Source of the DNA: Mactromeris polynyma
Lineage: Eukaryota; Mollusca; Bivalvia; Venerida; Mactridae
Reading direction: 5' to 3'
DNA: 64,000 nt
NCBI GenBank assembly: GCA_032209605.1
Contig: JASFXZ010000010.1
Span: forward strand, 8,701,385 to 8,765,384
Part shown: positions 24,277 through 35,520 of the stretch, piece after piece
Layout: each line of letters opens with the position of its first letter
Numbering within the stretch: position 1 is the first letter of the stretch
Translations under genes and position numbers: made by a program
Notes under the pieces: generated by a model
What the model was told of the DNA's origin: nothing
What the model saw: the letters and a program-made list of their open reading frames with translations, nothing else
The model's database searches: none

Positions 24277-25365
24277 GCATCACAGCATCATTATTATCAT
24301 AGTATCATCATTACGTTAGTAGTATACTCGTCGTCGTCATAACAATCATCATTATCATCATTATCATGTAGGACATTATTGTCAGTTGAGCCATCATCAT
24401 CATCATTATTGTCTTCATCATAGCATCATATCAACATCATCATTATCATTGTTGTCTTCATCATAGCGTCATATCAACATCATCATCATCATCATTATTG
24501 TCTTCATCATAGCGTCATAACAACATCATCATCATCATCATCATCATTATTGTCTTCATCATAGCGTCATATCAACATTATCATCATCATCATCATCATT
24601 ATTGTCTTCATCATAGCGTCATATCAACATCATCATCATCATCATCATCATTATTGTCTTCATCATAGCATCATATCAACATCATCATTATCATTGTTGT
24701 CTTCATCATAGCGTCATATCAACATCATCATCATCATCATTATTGTCTTCATCATAGCGTCATAACAACATCATCATCATCATCATCATCATTATTGTCT
24801 TCATCATAGCGTCATATCAACATTATCATCATCATCATTATTGTCTTCATCATAGCGTCATATCAACATCATCATCATCATCATCATTGTCTTCATCATA
24901 GCGTCATATCAACAACATGATCATCATCATTGTCTTCATCATAGCGTCATATCAACAACATGATCATCATCATTGTCTTCATCATAGCGTCATATCAACA
25001 ACATGATCATCATCATTGTCTTCATCATAGCGTCATATCAACAACATGATCATCATCATTGTCTTCATCATAGCGTCATATCAACAACATGATCATCATC
25101 ATTGTCTTCATCATAGCGTCATATCAACATCATCATCATCATCATCATTATAATATTTACCATAGCGTCATATCAACATCATCATCATCATTATTATTAT
25201 ATTCACCATAGCGTCATATCAACATCATCAGCATCATAATTGTCTTCATCATAGCGTCATATCATCATCACCATCATCATTATTGTCTTCATCATAGCGT
25301 CATATCAACAACATCATCATCATCATCATCATTATTATCTTCATCATAATTATCTTTATCGTCAT
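24277..25365. repeat. CAT-triplet / 43-bp compound minisatellite
   Basis: The unit TGTCTTCATCATAGCGTCAT plus ATCAAC is interspersed with variable (ATC)n runs. Between about 24895 and 25120 five or more units are exactly 43 bp apart and nearly identical, each with AACAACATGATCATCATCAT. Elsewhere unit length varies through the number of CAT triplets. No gene is visible. Confidence 0.95.
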
Positions 25366-26004
25366 AACCATTATCACAAACAACACCACTACCTACAATC
25401 AACAACAGCATCAGCTGTAGTATTTTCATTACTTCTCAACAGAAAACTGTGCGCACCAACTTTGACGAATTTCGAATTGATTTGTCATAATTAGGACTCA
25501 TAATCATACTGTTTATGTAATGGATATTATATGTTCTTCGTAATGCTGTAATGTTACGATGAGATTATTTGACGATCTGATGCAGGAGAGATTCCAATAA
25601 AGTATTGATCGATGTGTTCTGAATAATAAGATATCTGCTATCACACTGAGACAGATAAAAGAGACATTTCTACCATCAAACTGTCCGCCTAGACGGATCG
25701 GTATGAGAGTTTTACAGCACAGTCATAGGCGGATATCGGACATTAACTATGAAGCAAGTAATCGGTTTTCTCAAACTTACTTATATTGTGGACGGCTGTG
25801 CTTTAAATGGGAAGTGGGTAGACAAAATGGCAGGACCATTGTTTTCCCAACAGATTTATTTCAATTATTCAAACATATTTCTTTCCGTCCATCGAAGAAA
25901 AACTATTCGATATTATAAACAAAAAATACGTTGTACGTCGTGCAAGGGAAGATGTCTTGACTTTTTTAAGAAATATGGGTAATATTGATATCTATTTAAA
26001 TTAA
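25366..26004. other. Gene-free stretch
   Basis: Two overlapping short frames at 25703-25982 (+) have no recognisable domain or splice context. Confidence 0.4.
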
Positions 26005-26185
26005 GGAGAGATACTAAGTTGCTACAGGGAACGCCATATACATAAGACAGTGTCTCCCCACACAGACCTCCGGGAAAACAACAATCCATAAAACATACAT
26101 GGCATTTGAGGAGGTTAAAGGGTACGTACGTTAGGGAACAGAGGCGCCAGGAATGGCCTGGCAGACCATAAGGAATAACTAGGAG
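26005..26185 (+). repeat. Interspersed repeat family A, copy 5
   Basis: It runs from GAGAGATACTAAGTTGCTAC through the GGGAACGCCATATACATAAG, CAGACCTCCGGGAAAACAAC and GTTAGGGAACAGAGGCGC blocks to GGCCTGGCAGACCATAAGG and AATAACTAGGAGAA. Its 3' end is shared with the copy at 41898-42080, defining the right boundary. Confidence 0.9.
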
Positions 26186-26448
26186 AAGAAAACAATCTAT
26201 GTATGTTTTAATATATAAACGAGTATAGCAGGTGTTTTCATTTACATTAGATGTATAAGCATAACGAGGGGGTTGACAAGAAATATCAGACGGACAATTA
26301 TGCCTTTTTAGTATGGTACAGTTTGATTTAAATAATGGTTATACTATTAATTGTGATAGTATGTATAAACTCATGTATATCATTAAGGAGTACTGACATT
26401 CTTATTTGTAATTTACACAAAGGTAAATATTCACGTGGTTACGTCGTT

Positions 26449-26930
26449 AGTTTTTTGTCGAGCCCGCTTGCGGTGAGCTCGATATAGTTGCCACAATGGC
26501 AGTCTGGTGTATGTGCGTGCGTGCGGGATTTTTCTGTCCGGACCATTACTCGGTCACTTATTGGAGGAATTCAAATTATTTGGCGCATGTCCCATGTCAG
26601 TAGCTCGAATGTCAATGTCAAACTTGGAGGTCAAACGTCAAAACAATGAGACAAAACATCTTGTCCAGAATATTACGCTGTCATTTATAGGGGGATTTTC
26701 AAAGAACTTGGCACAAATGTTCACCATGATGGATGAAACGGCGTGTCGCGCGCAGGACCTATGTCCGTAGCTCAAAGGTCAAGGTCACACTTGGAGGTCA
26801 AATGTCAAACAAAAGGGTGTAAAACATGTGTTGCGCGCAAGACCTATGTCAGTAGCTCAAAGGTCAATGTCACACTTGGAGGTCAATCGTCAAAAAATGA
26901 GTCAAAAACAATATTGTCGACCGACCGTAA
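26449..26930 (+). repeat. Bivalve-type dispersed repeat with GGTCAAGGTCACACTTGG units
   Basis: It begins near TTGTCGAGCCCGCTTGCGG and GAGCTCGATATAGTTGCC, followed by GTGTATGTGCGTGCGTGCGG and TGTCCGGACCAT. The 3' half has two units 85 bp apart (26749 and 26834), each with GACCTATGTC, AGCTCAAAGGTCAA and CACACTTGGAGGTCAA. I recognise this composition from bivalve genomes. Short frames over it are not genes. Confidence 0.75.
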
Positions 26931-27193
26931 GAAACAATCATATCTACCATGAGATTGAAAACGGTGAAGAATTGGTTATTTATATTACCTCTATGACTTG
27001 CATACATATTTATATTTAAAGGTATTCACTTGAAATTGATACAGTTTTTTCGTAGATGTGGGATTATAACACTTTTTTCATTTATTAATTATGATTGCAT
27101 ACTCTTAACAAATATTTTACATGATTGTTTTCGTCCTTTTGTGTAAACAGCATATTAATCAAATCATGAAAAACATTTTGAAACATCGTTTGA

Positions 27194-27620
27194 GACAACG
27201 GGTTCAGGCAGGTGACGACACGGACCCTCCGACTGTCTATATATACAGTATAGAATACTAGATGACAACGGGTTCAGGTAAGTGACGGCCCGGACCCTCC
27301 GTCTGTCTATATATACAGTATAGAATACTAGAGGACAACGGGTTCAGGTAGGTGACGGCCCGGACCCTCCGTCTGTCTATCTATACAGTGTATGGCTGAT
27401 CTGTAGTGTAGAATACTAGAGGACAACGGGTTCAGGTAGGTGACGGCACGGACCCTCCGTCTGTCTATCTATACAGTGTATGGGTGACCTGTAGTGTAGA
27501 AAACTAAAGGACAACGGGTTCAGGTAGGTGACGGCCCGGACCCTCCGTCTGTCTATCTATACAGTGTATGGCTGATCTGTAGTGTAGAATACTAGAGGAC
27601 AACGGGTTCAGGTAGGTGAC
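27194..27620. repeat. 70/88-bp tandem array
   Basis: GACAACGGGTTCAGG starts units at 27194, 27264, 27334, 27422, 27510 and 27598. The first two units are 70 bp. The next three are 88 bp through insertion of TGTATGGCTGATCTGTAG (18 bp, with small variants). The last unit is partial. Units contain GGACCCTCCGTCTGTCTAT. Confidence 0.95.
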
Positions 27621-27679
27621 TGTGTTGTTACCAAAAAGCGGCAAAGATGAAACGGCCGTTTTGATTGGCTAAACTAAAT

Positions 27680-27754
27680 CGTGGCCACAAGTTATTAAGT
27701 CGTGGCCACAAGTTAGTAAGTTGTGGCCTCAACTTAATAAGTTGTGGCCACAAT
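27680..27754. repeat. 21-bp tandem repeat
   Basis: About 3.5 copies of CGTGGCCACAAGTTATTAAG (+1) lie at 27680, 27701, 27722 and 27743, with small variants. They explain the LWPQL-like periodicity in a 123-codon minus-strand frame at 27628-27999, which I do not call. Confidence 0.85.
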
Positions 27755-27759
27755 ATAAA

Positions 27760-30700
27760 TAAAGTGTTGCGGATGTCACCTCTGTGCCACCGTACATAAT
27801 TGCAACAAAATGGTGCCAGACAAAATGAGATGTGGTTTAATTTCGATGACAAATAATATCGTATTTGAGAAACAAAATGTATGAGTTTTTGTAGTTCAGT
27901 TAAGCTAGACTTGTGGAGATCTATGTGATATTTTATCCTAATCATCCGGCTCCCTTTTACGAAAAATACGTACAATTTGTGCTTAATGCAAAGTTTCAAA
28001 TGTTTAATTCAGTTTCATAGTTTTATAGTCAATATAAGGAATACTCAACCAACGACTGTACAAGAGAATACAGTAACACAAAAATATTAATAACGTACGT
28101 AAGCGTTTGCCATACCGTATTGTATGTGTTTGTGGCAATCCTATTAGCTCGTACACTGATAAATCACATATCCCAATGTCGAGAACCATTATGCCTGCAC
28201 AATAAGTGTTTTTGAGGTGTTAGAAAAAAGAAAATATGGAGGCGCAAGTCCTGGGGAATATGGAGCAAAACATTAGCTTCACAAAGACGACAACAACAAC
28301 TGATTTGTGGGAAGGCGCATTGTCGAGTATCAAAGACATGTACTGAATACCTCTACATGGACGGAGCTTTCTAGACGGAGTCTGGTATATTTGAAGTAAA
28401 TACTAAAGAAAAGCACGAACATAACTGTCTTCACATTTGTCAACCAGCATATTTAATAATTGAGAATTGTACTAATATAGAATGGCCACCTTGCTACGAC
28501 TATGCTTTACAATGTTCTGGCCACCACAGTTGCTTGTAACGTCATTCGGGTTCGCTCTAACATGATATACATGTATGTAAATATATACTGTATTAATTCA
28601 TATGCCGAATAAACTATTAAATTGAATTGAAAATTATTAATTTCGCATACTCACTTGAAAATGTATTTAATTGGTATTATTTATAGACATTACAAGGATC
28701 AAACACGTCTTTTACACCGGTTATTCCACAAGTTGAGCATCCAATTACTCGTTATTGTGTTGGTGTGTTGAAATTGCGAACTTAAACGATATCAAATAAC
28801 GCTTATTTTGCTTGGCTTTGAGTTCGTTATTTATATTTTTATGTTACGTAAATGATCTTCATTGGATATTCATTCAACAATTATTTGTTCACATTTTAGT
28901 ATTGCAAAATATAACGTTTTGTAACCTACGTAAACATATAGCCACGTGTTATATAACAGAAATGATACATTTCAAATTGTCATTTCAATATTTTTTGTCT
29001 TTTCGTTCCCGGCGATTTTTTCAAACCCACACACATGCCATGATTGGAATTATGTAACCACAAGTTTAGTACTGTAGTAATGATAAAACAGTGGCAGAAA
29101 GTAATAGAAGGAAAAGGAAGGGGGCATAATAAAAACGAACTGTCTATTTAATACTTTATTTCATCAATCTGTAACATGTGCAGGAAAATACTCAATGCGA
29201 GGAGACAATGGAATGTAAAATAATAGAATGGTATGATATGTTTTCACTGGTGTCATTTCATTCCTTTGTCATGTTTTAACGGTCATGGACTTATTCCAAC
29301 ATGCTTCGTATTTCCTATTGTATCATATAGAGGTTTATTTACATTATTGCATCAGTTGCATTATTGTTATTATTTCTGCAATATTAATATATATATATAA
29401 CTACTGCAGTATTTATGTGTAATACTAACAAACAATAAAAGAAGAAGAAGAATTATTATCATTGCATTGTTTGATAGTAAATATTGCAGCGTCTTATGCT
29501 ACACCATTATACAATGGGCTTTTTGTGCTGTTTCTTGAACCCTAAAATATTCGGTACACCAAACCAAACGTCTCCCTCGTCAAACAGGCGACGCTTCAAA
29601 AACGGTAACTCCCCAACTTCTTTCTTCAGTTAAAAGTTCAGTTTAACATGCTCCACGGTCGCCAGCTATACCAGGATGTACGATCAAACAATTCGTCTGG
29701 TACCCTTAATTTTACGAAAGGGAAAACAATCACGTCGGGTTGAAATTCATTCATTCCAGAAATCATCTGTGTGTGATCGCGCGTTTCTATCGAACTAGTC
29801 TTTACATGGAAGCGATATATAATTATTTTATTGCAATTAATATCTCTATCTGACTCCATGTACAAATGTACCTTTGATTTTGATAAATAGCTACAATATT
29901 CCGTATCCCTAGTGCTTAATTTGAGTAGAAACACACGCTTAGTAACATGCAACACGAAATAATTATTGAAATGATACTACCCATAACGCGACCAATCATT
30001 AATCTTAACAAAACTTTTAAGTGTGCAGGTATAAAAATGACCGTATCTTGGTCAATATAAGTCTGATCTTTTTCATGTCATAAATCCACAGATTGAGCAA
30101 ATAAAAGCAATAAATGTGATGATGTAAAACAATCCGAACTGCAGCTCCCACTTTAAGATGATCTGGTTGATTGGAAATAGTCTAATAGCGTGTGTGCCCA
30201 CCGGGACTCGACGCATCGTGTTGTTTTAACTGATAAATTCGACCCGAGAATCATGATCTACACGTAGCCAATAGCAGGTATACAATAGTTCGTGTAGAAA
30301 TTTTAATCAATAAAAAAGTTTTTTGACATAAAAAAAGTGCACACTTTTATAAGTTTTGTTATGTTTGCGTTCCTTGTGCCGCCTTTAATAACTTTAAAGA
30401 AGCCTATACTTATATCAGCGTTAGATTTGGAAAAGCCAACCAAGTACGTATTTGTGCATAAAGACCGGCTTTATATGATTATTGCCACATCATGCGTGTA
30501 ACTGTGTTTCGGTTTGTATTTAGAAAAGGTACTAATGGCAAACTATTAAAATCAGAAGTAATCTAACACAAACCGTTCTGCTTTTCAATACATTTTGAAC
30601 TCTTCTTGCTAATGTATTGACTTGTTCGCTTATCAACAACACACGCAAGTTGTTCTTCTATTTCGCAGGAATCTGATTTGGTGTTGGCAAAGACTTTTCT

Positions 30701-30818
30701 AAACTCTGCATTTAATTTAAGTGTAATCGATTTCTTTATTTCTCGCAAAGGGATGGATCTACGTATTGGTCATCCATTGGTTATAGTCCATGACTTAGTT
30801 AAGAATGATAGATGAGTT
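27760..30818. other. Gene-free AT-rich stretch
   Basis: No domain is recognised. Two frames are worth recording. A 36-codon plus-strand frame at 28236-28346 has unusually protein-like composition. A 105-codon minus-strand frame at 29638-29955 matches no family I know and lacks splice or promoter support. Confidence 0.4.
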
Positions 30819-30957
30819 GTGTCATGTCGTGTTGGCGGAGCTCGACAAACGGCTAATCTGGCGGGTTTACGTGTTGTCGACTTGGCGTAGCGACAAGAAG
30901 AAAAGGCGACGTCGCGTTGTCGCACTCAGTCAGCCCCGCCAACACGACATGGCACAC
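30819..30957. mobile_element. 139-bp TIR/foldback element
   Basis: The left arm GTGTCATGTCGTGTTGGCGG (30819) is matched by the inverted right arm ending 30957, whose complement begins GTGTGCCATGTCGTGTTGGC. Arms are about 25 bp with only small differences. The interior is GC-rich with GCGACGTCGCGTTGTCGC. It is a non-autonomous element. A 74-codon frame over it is a passenger. Confidence 0.85.
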
Positions 30958-31916
30958 AAGCAGTCACCAGGAATCAAAATAATATTAAATAATTTCTTAA
31001 AACAGAAAGACCTGATAAACACACCGTGATTACATACAAGATATAACATTTTTAGATCAGGATTACTTGGGCTTTATAAAGATGAATAAAGACATCTGGC
31101 AGTAAATGCCGCATACAAATTACCCGGGCACCCTAAAACAAAAGGAGGTATGAAACTATATACAAAAAAATACTACTAAAACAAAAGAGACGTATCTTAC
31201 GAATAAGTAATAAATATATTTTCCAAACTTTTCGTACACAGGAATATAAGCTCATGAAGTTTTAGATATACATGTTCTTTATCTGATAGACCACGAAATC
31301 CGGACAAAAACATTTCAAAGATGGCCAGCACATTGAATGTTCATGGACAAAAGACATTATATGAGTCTCTATCAGACTCAAAAGAGTAAATTGTGTGATC
31401 TAAGATGTGAATGTTGAGTGCAAGTATTTATTACAATCCCGTACCCGGATTTCGTATTAATATAGAAAACGTGCTTCTAAGAGGATATTGTTTGCTCTCG
31501 TCGTTCCGATTTGGAATTTTGTTACACCGAAAGAAGTGGTCGCGAAGTCATTAGTCTTCAAACTACGATGAAATTTAAAGCTAGCTTAATTACGTAATGT
31601 TTAATTGTTGAATTGTGAATTATACCATGTCAACAACAATTTTCATGCGCTGTCGCTAGCTATAGTTTTGATATTGGAAGAGATTCAGATTCATGAATAA
31701 CTTCAACTAAAATCATCTGTCTCGTGAGTCAGTTTGTTTTTGCCACAAAATTCTGATATTATCATAATTATAATTTGCATTTTACAAAGATAAGACTGTC
31801 ACCCGGCATATTGATTACGGTAATGCTCTTGTCTCAGATAAACTGACAAGTCATAATCCTACAGAGTTAAAATCCGATTAATCTGAAATTATTTGCATGC
31901 CGGTAAAGCAAAAAAA
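30958..31916. other. Gene-free stretch
   Basis: No feature is recognised before the LINE fragment. Confidence 0.4.
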
Positions 31917-32290
31917 GTCAAGCAAGATATGTTTGTCTGCAGTGTATACATGCCTGACCAAGACTTTAAATGCCTACATGAAGTCAGTAGAACTGCAAGA
32001 AATATCAAATATTCAGGCAGTACTATTTCGATTGGAGGTGATTTCAATATCTACATAAATTGTACCATCTGAATGGAATCATGCCAATGTCACTCCTGTT
32101 TTTAAGAAAGATGAGAGTTTATAGACCTGTCTCACTTCATGTATATAGCATGCAAACTCTTAGTGCACATAGTAGTCAGCAACACCCTGGATCACCTTGA
32201 CAGACTTAAATCTAGGTCGATGACGAACATGGCTTCGATCTGGGTTGAATTTCCGGGTTGGGCAGATTGTCAGTTAGTACTGGTTGATAA
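31917..32290 (+). pseudogene. Degraded LINE endonuclease / reverse transcriptase fragment
   Basis: The plus strand gives IGGDFNIY near 32032, matching the GGDFN motif of the APE-type endonuclease. It is followed by PSEWNHANVTPVFKKDES at 32066-32119, the (L)P..W..A.V.PvfKKg motif at the start of the reverse transcriptase, then YRPVSLHV. After a frame shift comes ACKLLVHIVVSNTLDHLDRL, typical of the next RT block, and EHGFDLG corresponds to the QHGFr motif. Endonuclease and RT blocks are only tens of bases apart, so the region between them has been deleted. Stops and frameshifts show it is dead. The clade cannot be assigned; it is Jockey/CR1-like in motif style. Confidence 0.82.
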
Positions 32291-32639
32291 TTGGCAATTT
32301 TAGGATTGATGTAAATATTCACAAGTGCCAAGGAGACGCAAGAGATTGTCGCGAGTTATCTGCCTTAAATGTCCATGACATTCACCGAATTTTAAGTATG
32401 AATAATTTATCTTGCATGCGAATTCGTCCAGAATTGGCGATGTTCTCATCATAAATGCATCAAAATGTGCTCGTTCCAAAAACCTCGAAGATTTGCTTCG
32501 ACACCAGAAGACGGCAACATTTGATACGGCTCACTTGGTTGTAGTGCGTACAGATTTTTGGCTTGATTTCTGACACCGCGGCGTACAGTGGTTTGTTCAC
32601 GCTTCAAACCTTCGAAACCTCTATTTTAGCGAGTGTTGG

Positions 32640-33165
32640 CGGTAAAATAATGGTCATGTGTGAGGACCGTTTTCATAGATATATCCTAGTTGATGAGTCC
32701 AGATTCTGTGTTGATTTCACAGATAGACGGCCGAGTCTGTATAGCTGAACATCATGGTTACAGCGGGGTTCAGTTATGGCATGGGCGGGCATCAGCGTCC
32801 AGGGAAAGACGGACCTGCATATCATTGAGAACGGCATACGGTTGTTAAGTACGTAAATGAAATTCTGGATGCTAATATTCGCCCATACGCAGGTGCTGTT
32901 TGGACAGACGTCATGTACGACATTGCAAGTGCACACAGGACTCGTGTAACCAACGAGTACCTGGAGACAACAACTGTCGTTCGCATGGACTGGCCCGCTC
33001 GTCTCCCTTATCTTAATTCAATAGAGCACGTCTGAACATGCTGCTTCAGGTAGCCATATCAGCCTGATCTGTTCAGCCAACAACGACCAGGCAAATCAGA
33101 CAAGACTACTGGATGAATGGGCTCGAATCCCACAGCAAAATATCCGAATTTAAAAGCAGGAATGT
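32640..33165 (+). pseudogene. Tc1-like transposase pseudogene (C-terminal catalytic part)
   Basis: Reading shifts between frames. It gives ILVDESRFCVDFTDRR, which holds the first catalytic Asp. After a stop it gives RGSVMAWAGISVQGKTDLH. In another frame it gives VNEILDANIRPYAGAVW, then YDIASAHRTRV in place of the usual D-N-A-x-x-H block, then MDWPARLPYLNSIEHV, which carries the catalytic Glu, followed by a stop where W is expected. The tail is LLDEWARIPQQNIR. This order is diagnostic of Tc1/mariner DD34E transposases. At least one frameshift and two in-frame stops make it inactive. The N-terminal DNA-binding domain is not recognisable upstream. Confidence 0.9.
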
Positions 33166-35100
33166 ATTTGTTCAGACTTTTAATAATTCTTGATGGAACC
33201 GACGCATTTTTATCATTATAATTCTTTCCCGTCGATACCAAGTCATATATAGCACAAAGGGAGACTATCAAATATTTAAATCCGTTCTAAAACGACTAGA
33301 TTACTTTCCCCCACTATAAACAAGTGCTTTGTCTGAAATGTAAGCAACATTGTCAGAAATTGTTCAATGTTGATTATTATGGTGAAAGCGTTATAAACTA
33401 TACTGAAATAAAAGACACGTTGGTTGCAAACAAATCTGGAAGTTACCCAGTACGCACGCAGCCAACAAGCACCTGGCAAGAAAATGCGTACGCACATAGA
33501 AAACTCACTAGCACAGACAAACACGTTCGCACACAGAAACTGTTTTAACGGACGCATACGCGTGTGCACATGCAAGTACTTAATGACGCGCACATTCACG
33601 AACGCATGTCCCCTCGAGTATTTAAATGGTATTCATCTGCAACTGTTTTCTGTTGCCAAGCATGGAGTTATGTAAAATTACAAATAACGGTGTAAATTCC
33701 AAAAAAGAGTCGCAAATATATTTCTTTCTGAAATATCTTCATTATCCAGAAGTTAGTTACTCACGTTCTAATGTCCAATCAAATCTTGCTCTGATGGCTA
33801 TTTATAGCGTACGCGGACTCACGGAAGCACTTCGGCGATTTACGGCAATCACAGGGTACGACATTTTGTAAACAAATATGATGTCGGCTTTCATTTTTTC
33901 GAAGACGAAACAGAAATTAGGGGTAAGCATTAACCTGTGTGCGTAAAATTGCTTCATATACAATTATATGTTGCTATCGTTCTCTTTGGTTGGATCAAAA
34001 TTATTATACGAATTACATTTGACTTAAAACCAGTCACTATAACGCACTGGTCGCAGAGGTTCGGCTAAAGTCATGACTGTTACAGGCCCGTCGTTGAACT
34101 AGTGTTGTGAACTGTATATCTTCTTTTTCTTCATCATTAATTTTGTCGATGATGTCACGGCAGCGAAATCTGTAGAATTAGTTACTTCGTTTTAATGAGC
34201 GATTTCGACAAGGACATAATCATATTATATTGACCACTGATTTCATGGAAATGGAAACGTGAACAGCAGCCATCGTACATCAAAATGTCAAAGAACAAGC
34301 AAACTTTTTCAAATTGACCATTTACTTTTAAATTTTCGGAATTTCTAATTATTAAGTAATGGTGCTCATGATTTTGACCATGTAAGAGACTGCAACTGTG
34401 TCATTTTGCTAGATTTATCAAATTACTCAGTAGGTTGTGATAGCGGAGCCAGTCTGGTGACACAGTAGTAAAGCGTCCGGATGTTGAAGGTCGTTAGCAA
34501 CAAATGGAAGTAATTTTAAGTGGTACTCGTAGTTCCCTTACCGACGCTAAGCTGTACGAAGGTAATCCTAGAACTGGTTGAACTAGTGTTAGATAATGTT
34601 TCGAGTGGTATTTTGTCATGTGTTAATAGCAAGGTATTATAGTGCCAGGGTATGACAGTAAAAGACGCCTCCATCCCTATGACTGCAAGCTCATGCATGG
34701 GACGTATACCCCGGAGTGGAAATACAACCGAAAGGGGCCAGAGACCAAATATACACAATACACTTGATACTTTAGTTGCAACGATTTATTACACATTTCA
34801 AGAAATATATGAATAATACAAATTTCATGTAACATCTTTTTCTTTTACTCTGTACATGTATAAAACAAAAATACACTCTTATCAACATAATTTAATATAT
34901 AGATGTATAAATGTTCATGTATAAATGCGTATGAGATGAATTATGAATGACAAAATTCGGTTTAATATCTAAAAGTCACCATATTTCGCGACTGTTTGGA
35001 TCGGACATAAACATGTGTAGCACAATACCGAATAATGAAGGAGTTTGAAAAAAAGGCAACATCAGTTAATTCAATATTCGAAGGCAACTTAGGCAAGGCT
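33166..35100. other. Gene-free stretch
   Basis: Open frames overlap on both strands at 33276-33675 with no recognisable content. No tandem repeat was seen. Confidence 0.4.
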
Positions 35101-35149
35101 TTTTTATTTTGGGGTGTACGCCGTTTCTTAACAATATTTCAGTTATATA

Positions 35150-35520
35150 CGGCGGCCAGTTGACCAAACCATTGCTTCTGGGTTACCAACCAGTACCAAC
35201 CTGCCCCTCCGTAAGCGATTGGCACCTTCTCCACATAAACGGAAGTGGAGGACAAATGGATTGCTGCATTATCTTTAGTGAATTGTCACGGAAGAACATG
35301 CTCCTCATCCGGGTTTCGAGCCCACGACCTCTACATTAGCAGTCGAATGCTCTACCGGGCGGGCCTGAGGCAAGGCATCGGCTTAGCAAAGTTCGAATTA
35401 AAAAGTTTTTTGAAAATACTAGAATATCAACACGTGATTTATATACAGGGTTCGGGGCCAATCTGTTGTAACCGATTCTTTATCAAAAAGGAGTTACCAC
35501 TGTCCTAGTCCAGCCACGGA
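35150..35520 (-). repeat. tRNA-derived SINE-like element
   Basis: On the minus strand, 35310-35362 reads GGTAGAGCATTCGACTGCTA, ATGTAGAGGTCGTG, GGCTCGAAACCC. This resembles the D-arm, a CTGCTAA anticodon loop (serine GCT type) and a pol III B box with one mismatch to GGTTCGANNCC. Stems do not pair well, so it is not a functional tRNA. Boundaries are approximate. The CTGTCCTAGTCC near 35500 recurs beside another tRNA-like segment at 52225. Confidence 0.6.

Noticed and set aside
27628..27999. 123-codon minus-strand ORF
   Set aside because: Its C-terminal part is the 21-bp tandem repeat and the rest has no recognisable content.
34440..34510. tRNA-like segment with GTAGTAAAGCGTCCGGATG
   Set aside because: Resemblance to a D-arm/anticodon region is weak and no B box follows.
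35310..35362. tRNA-Ser gene
   Set aside because: It has a B-box and a GCT-like loop, but the stems do not pair and the A-box/acceptor is degenerate. It is a SINE head.
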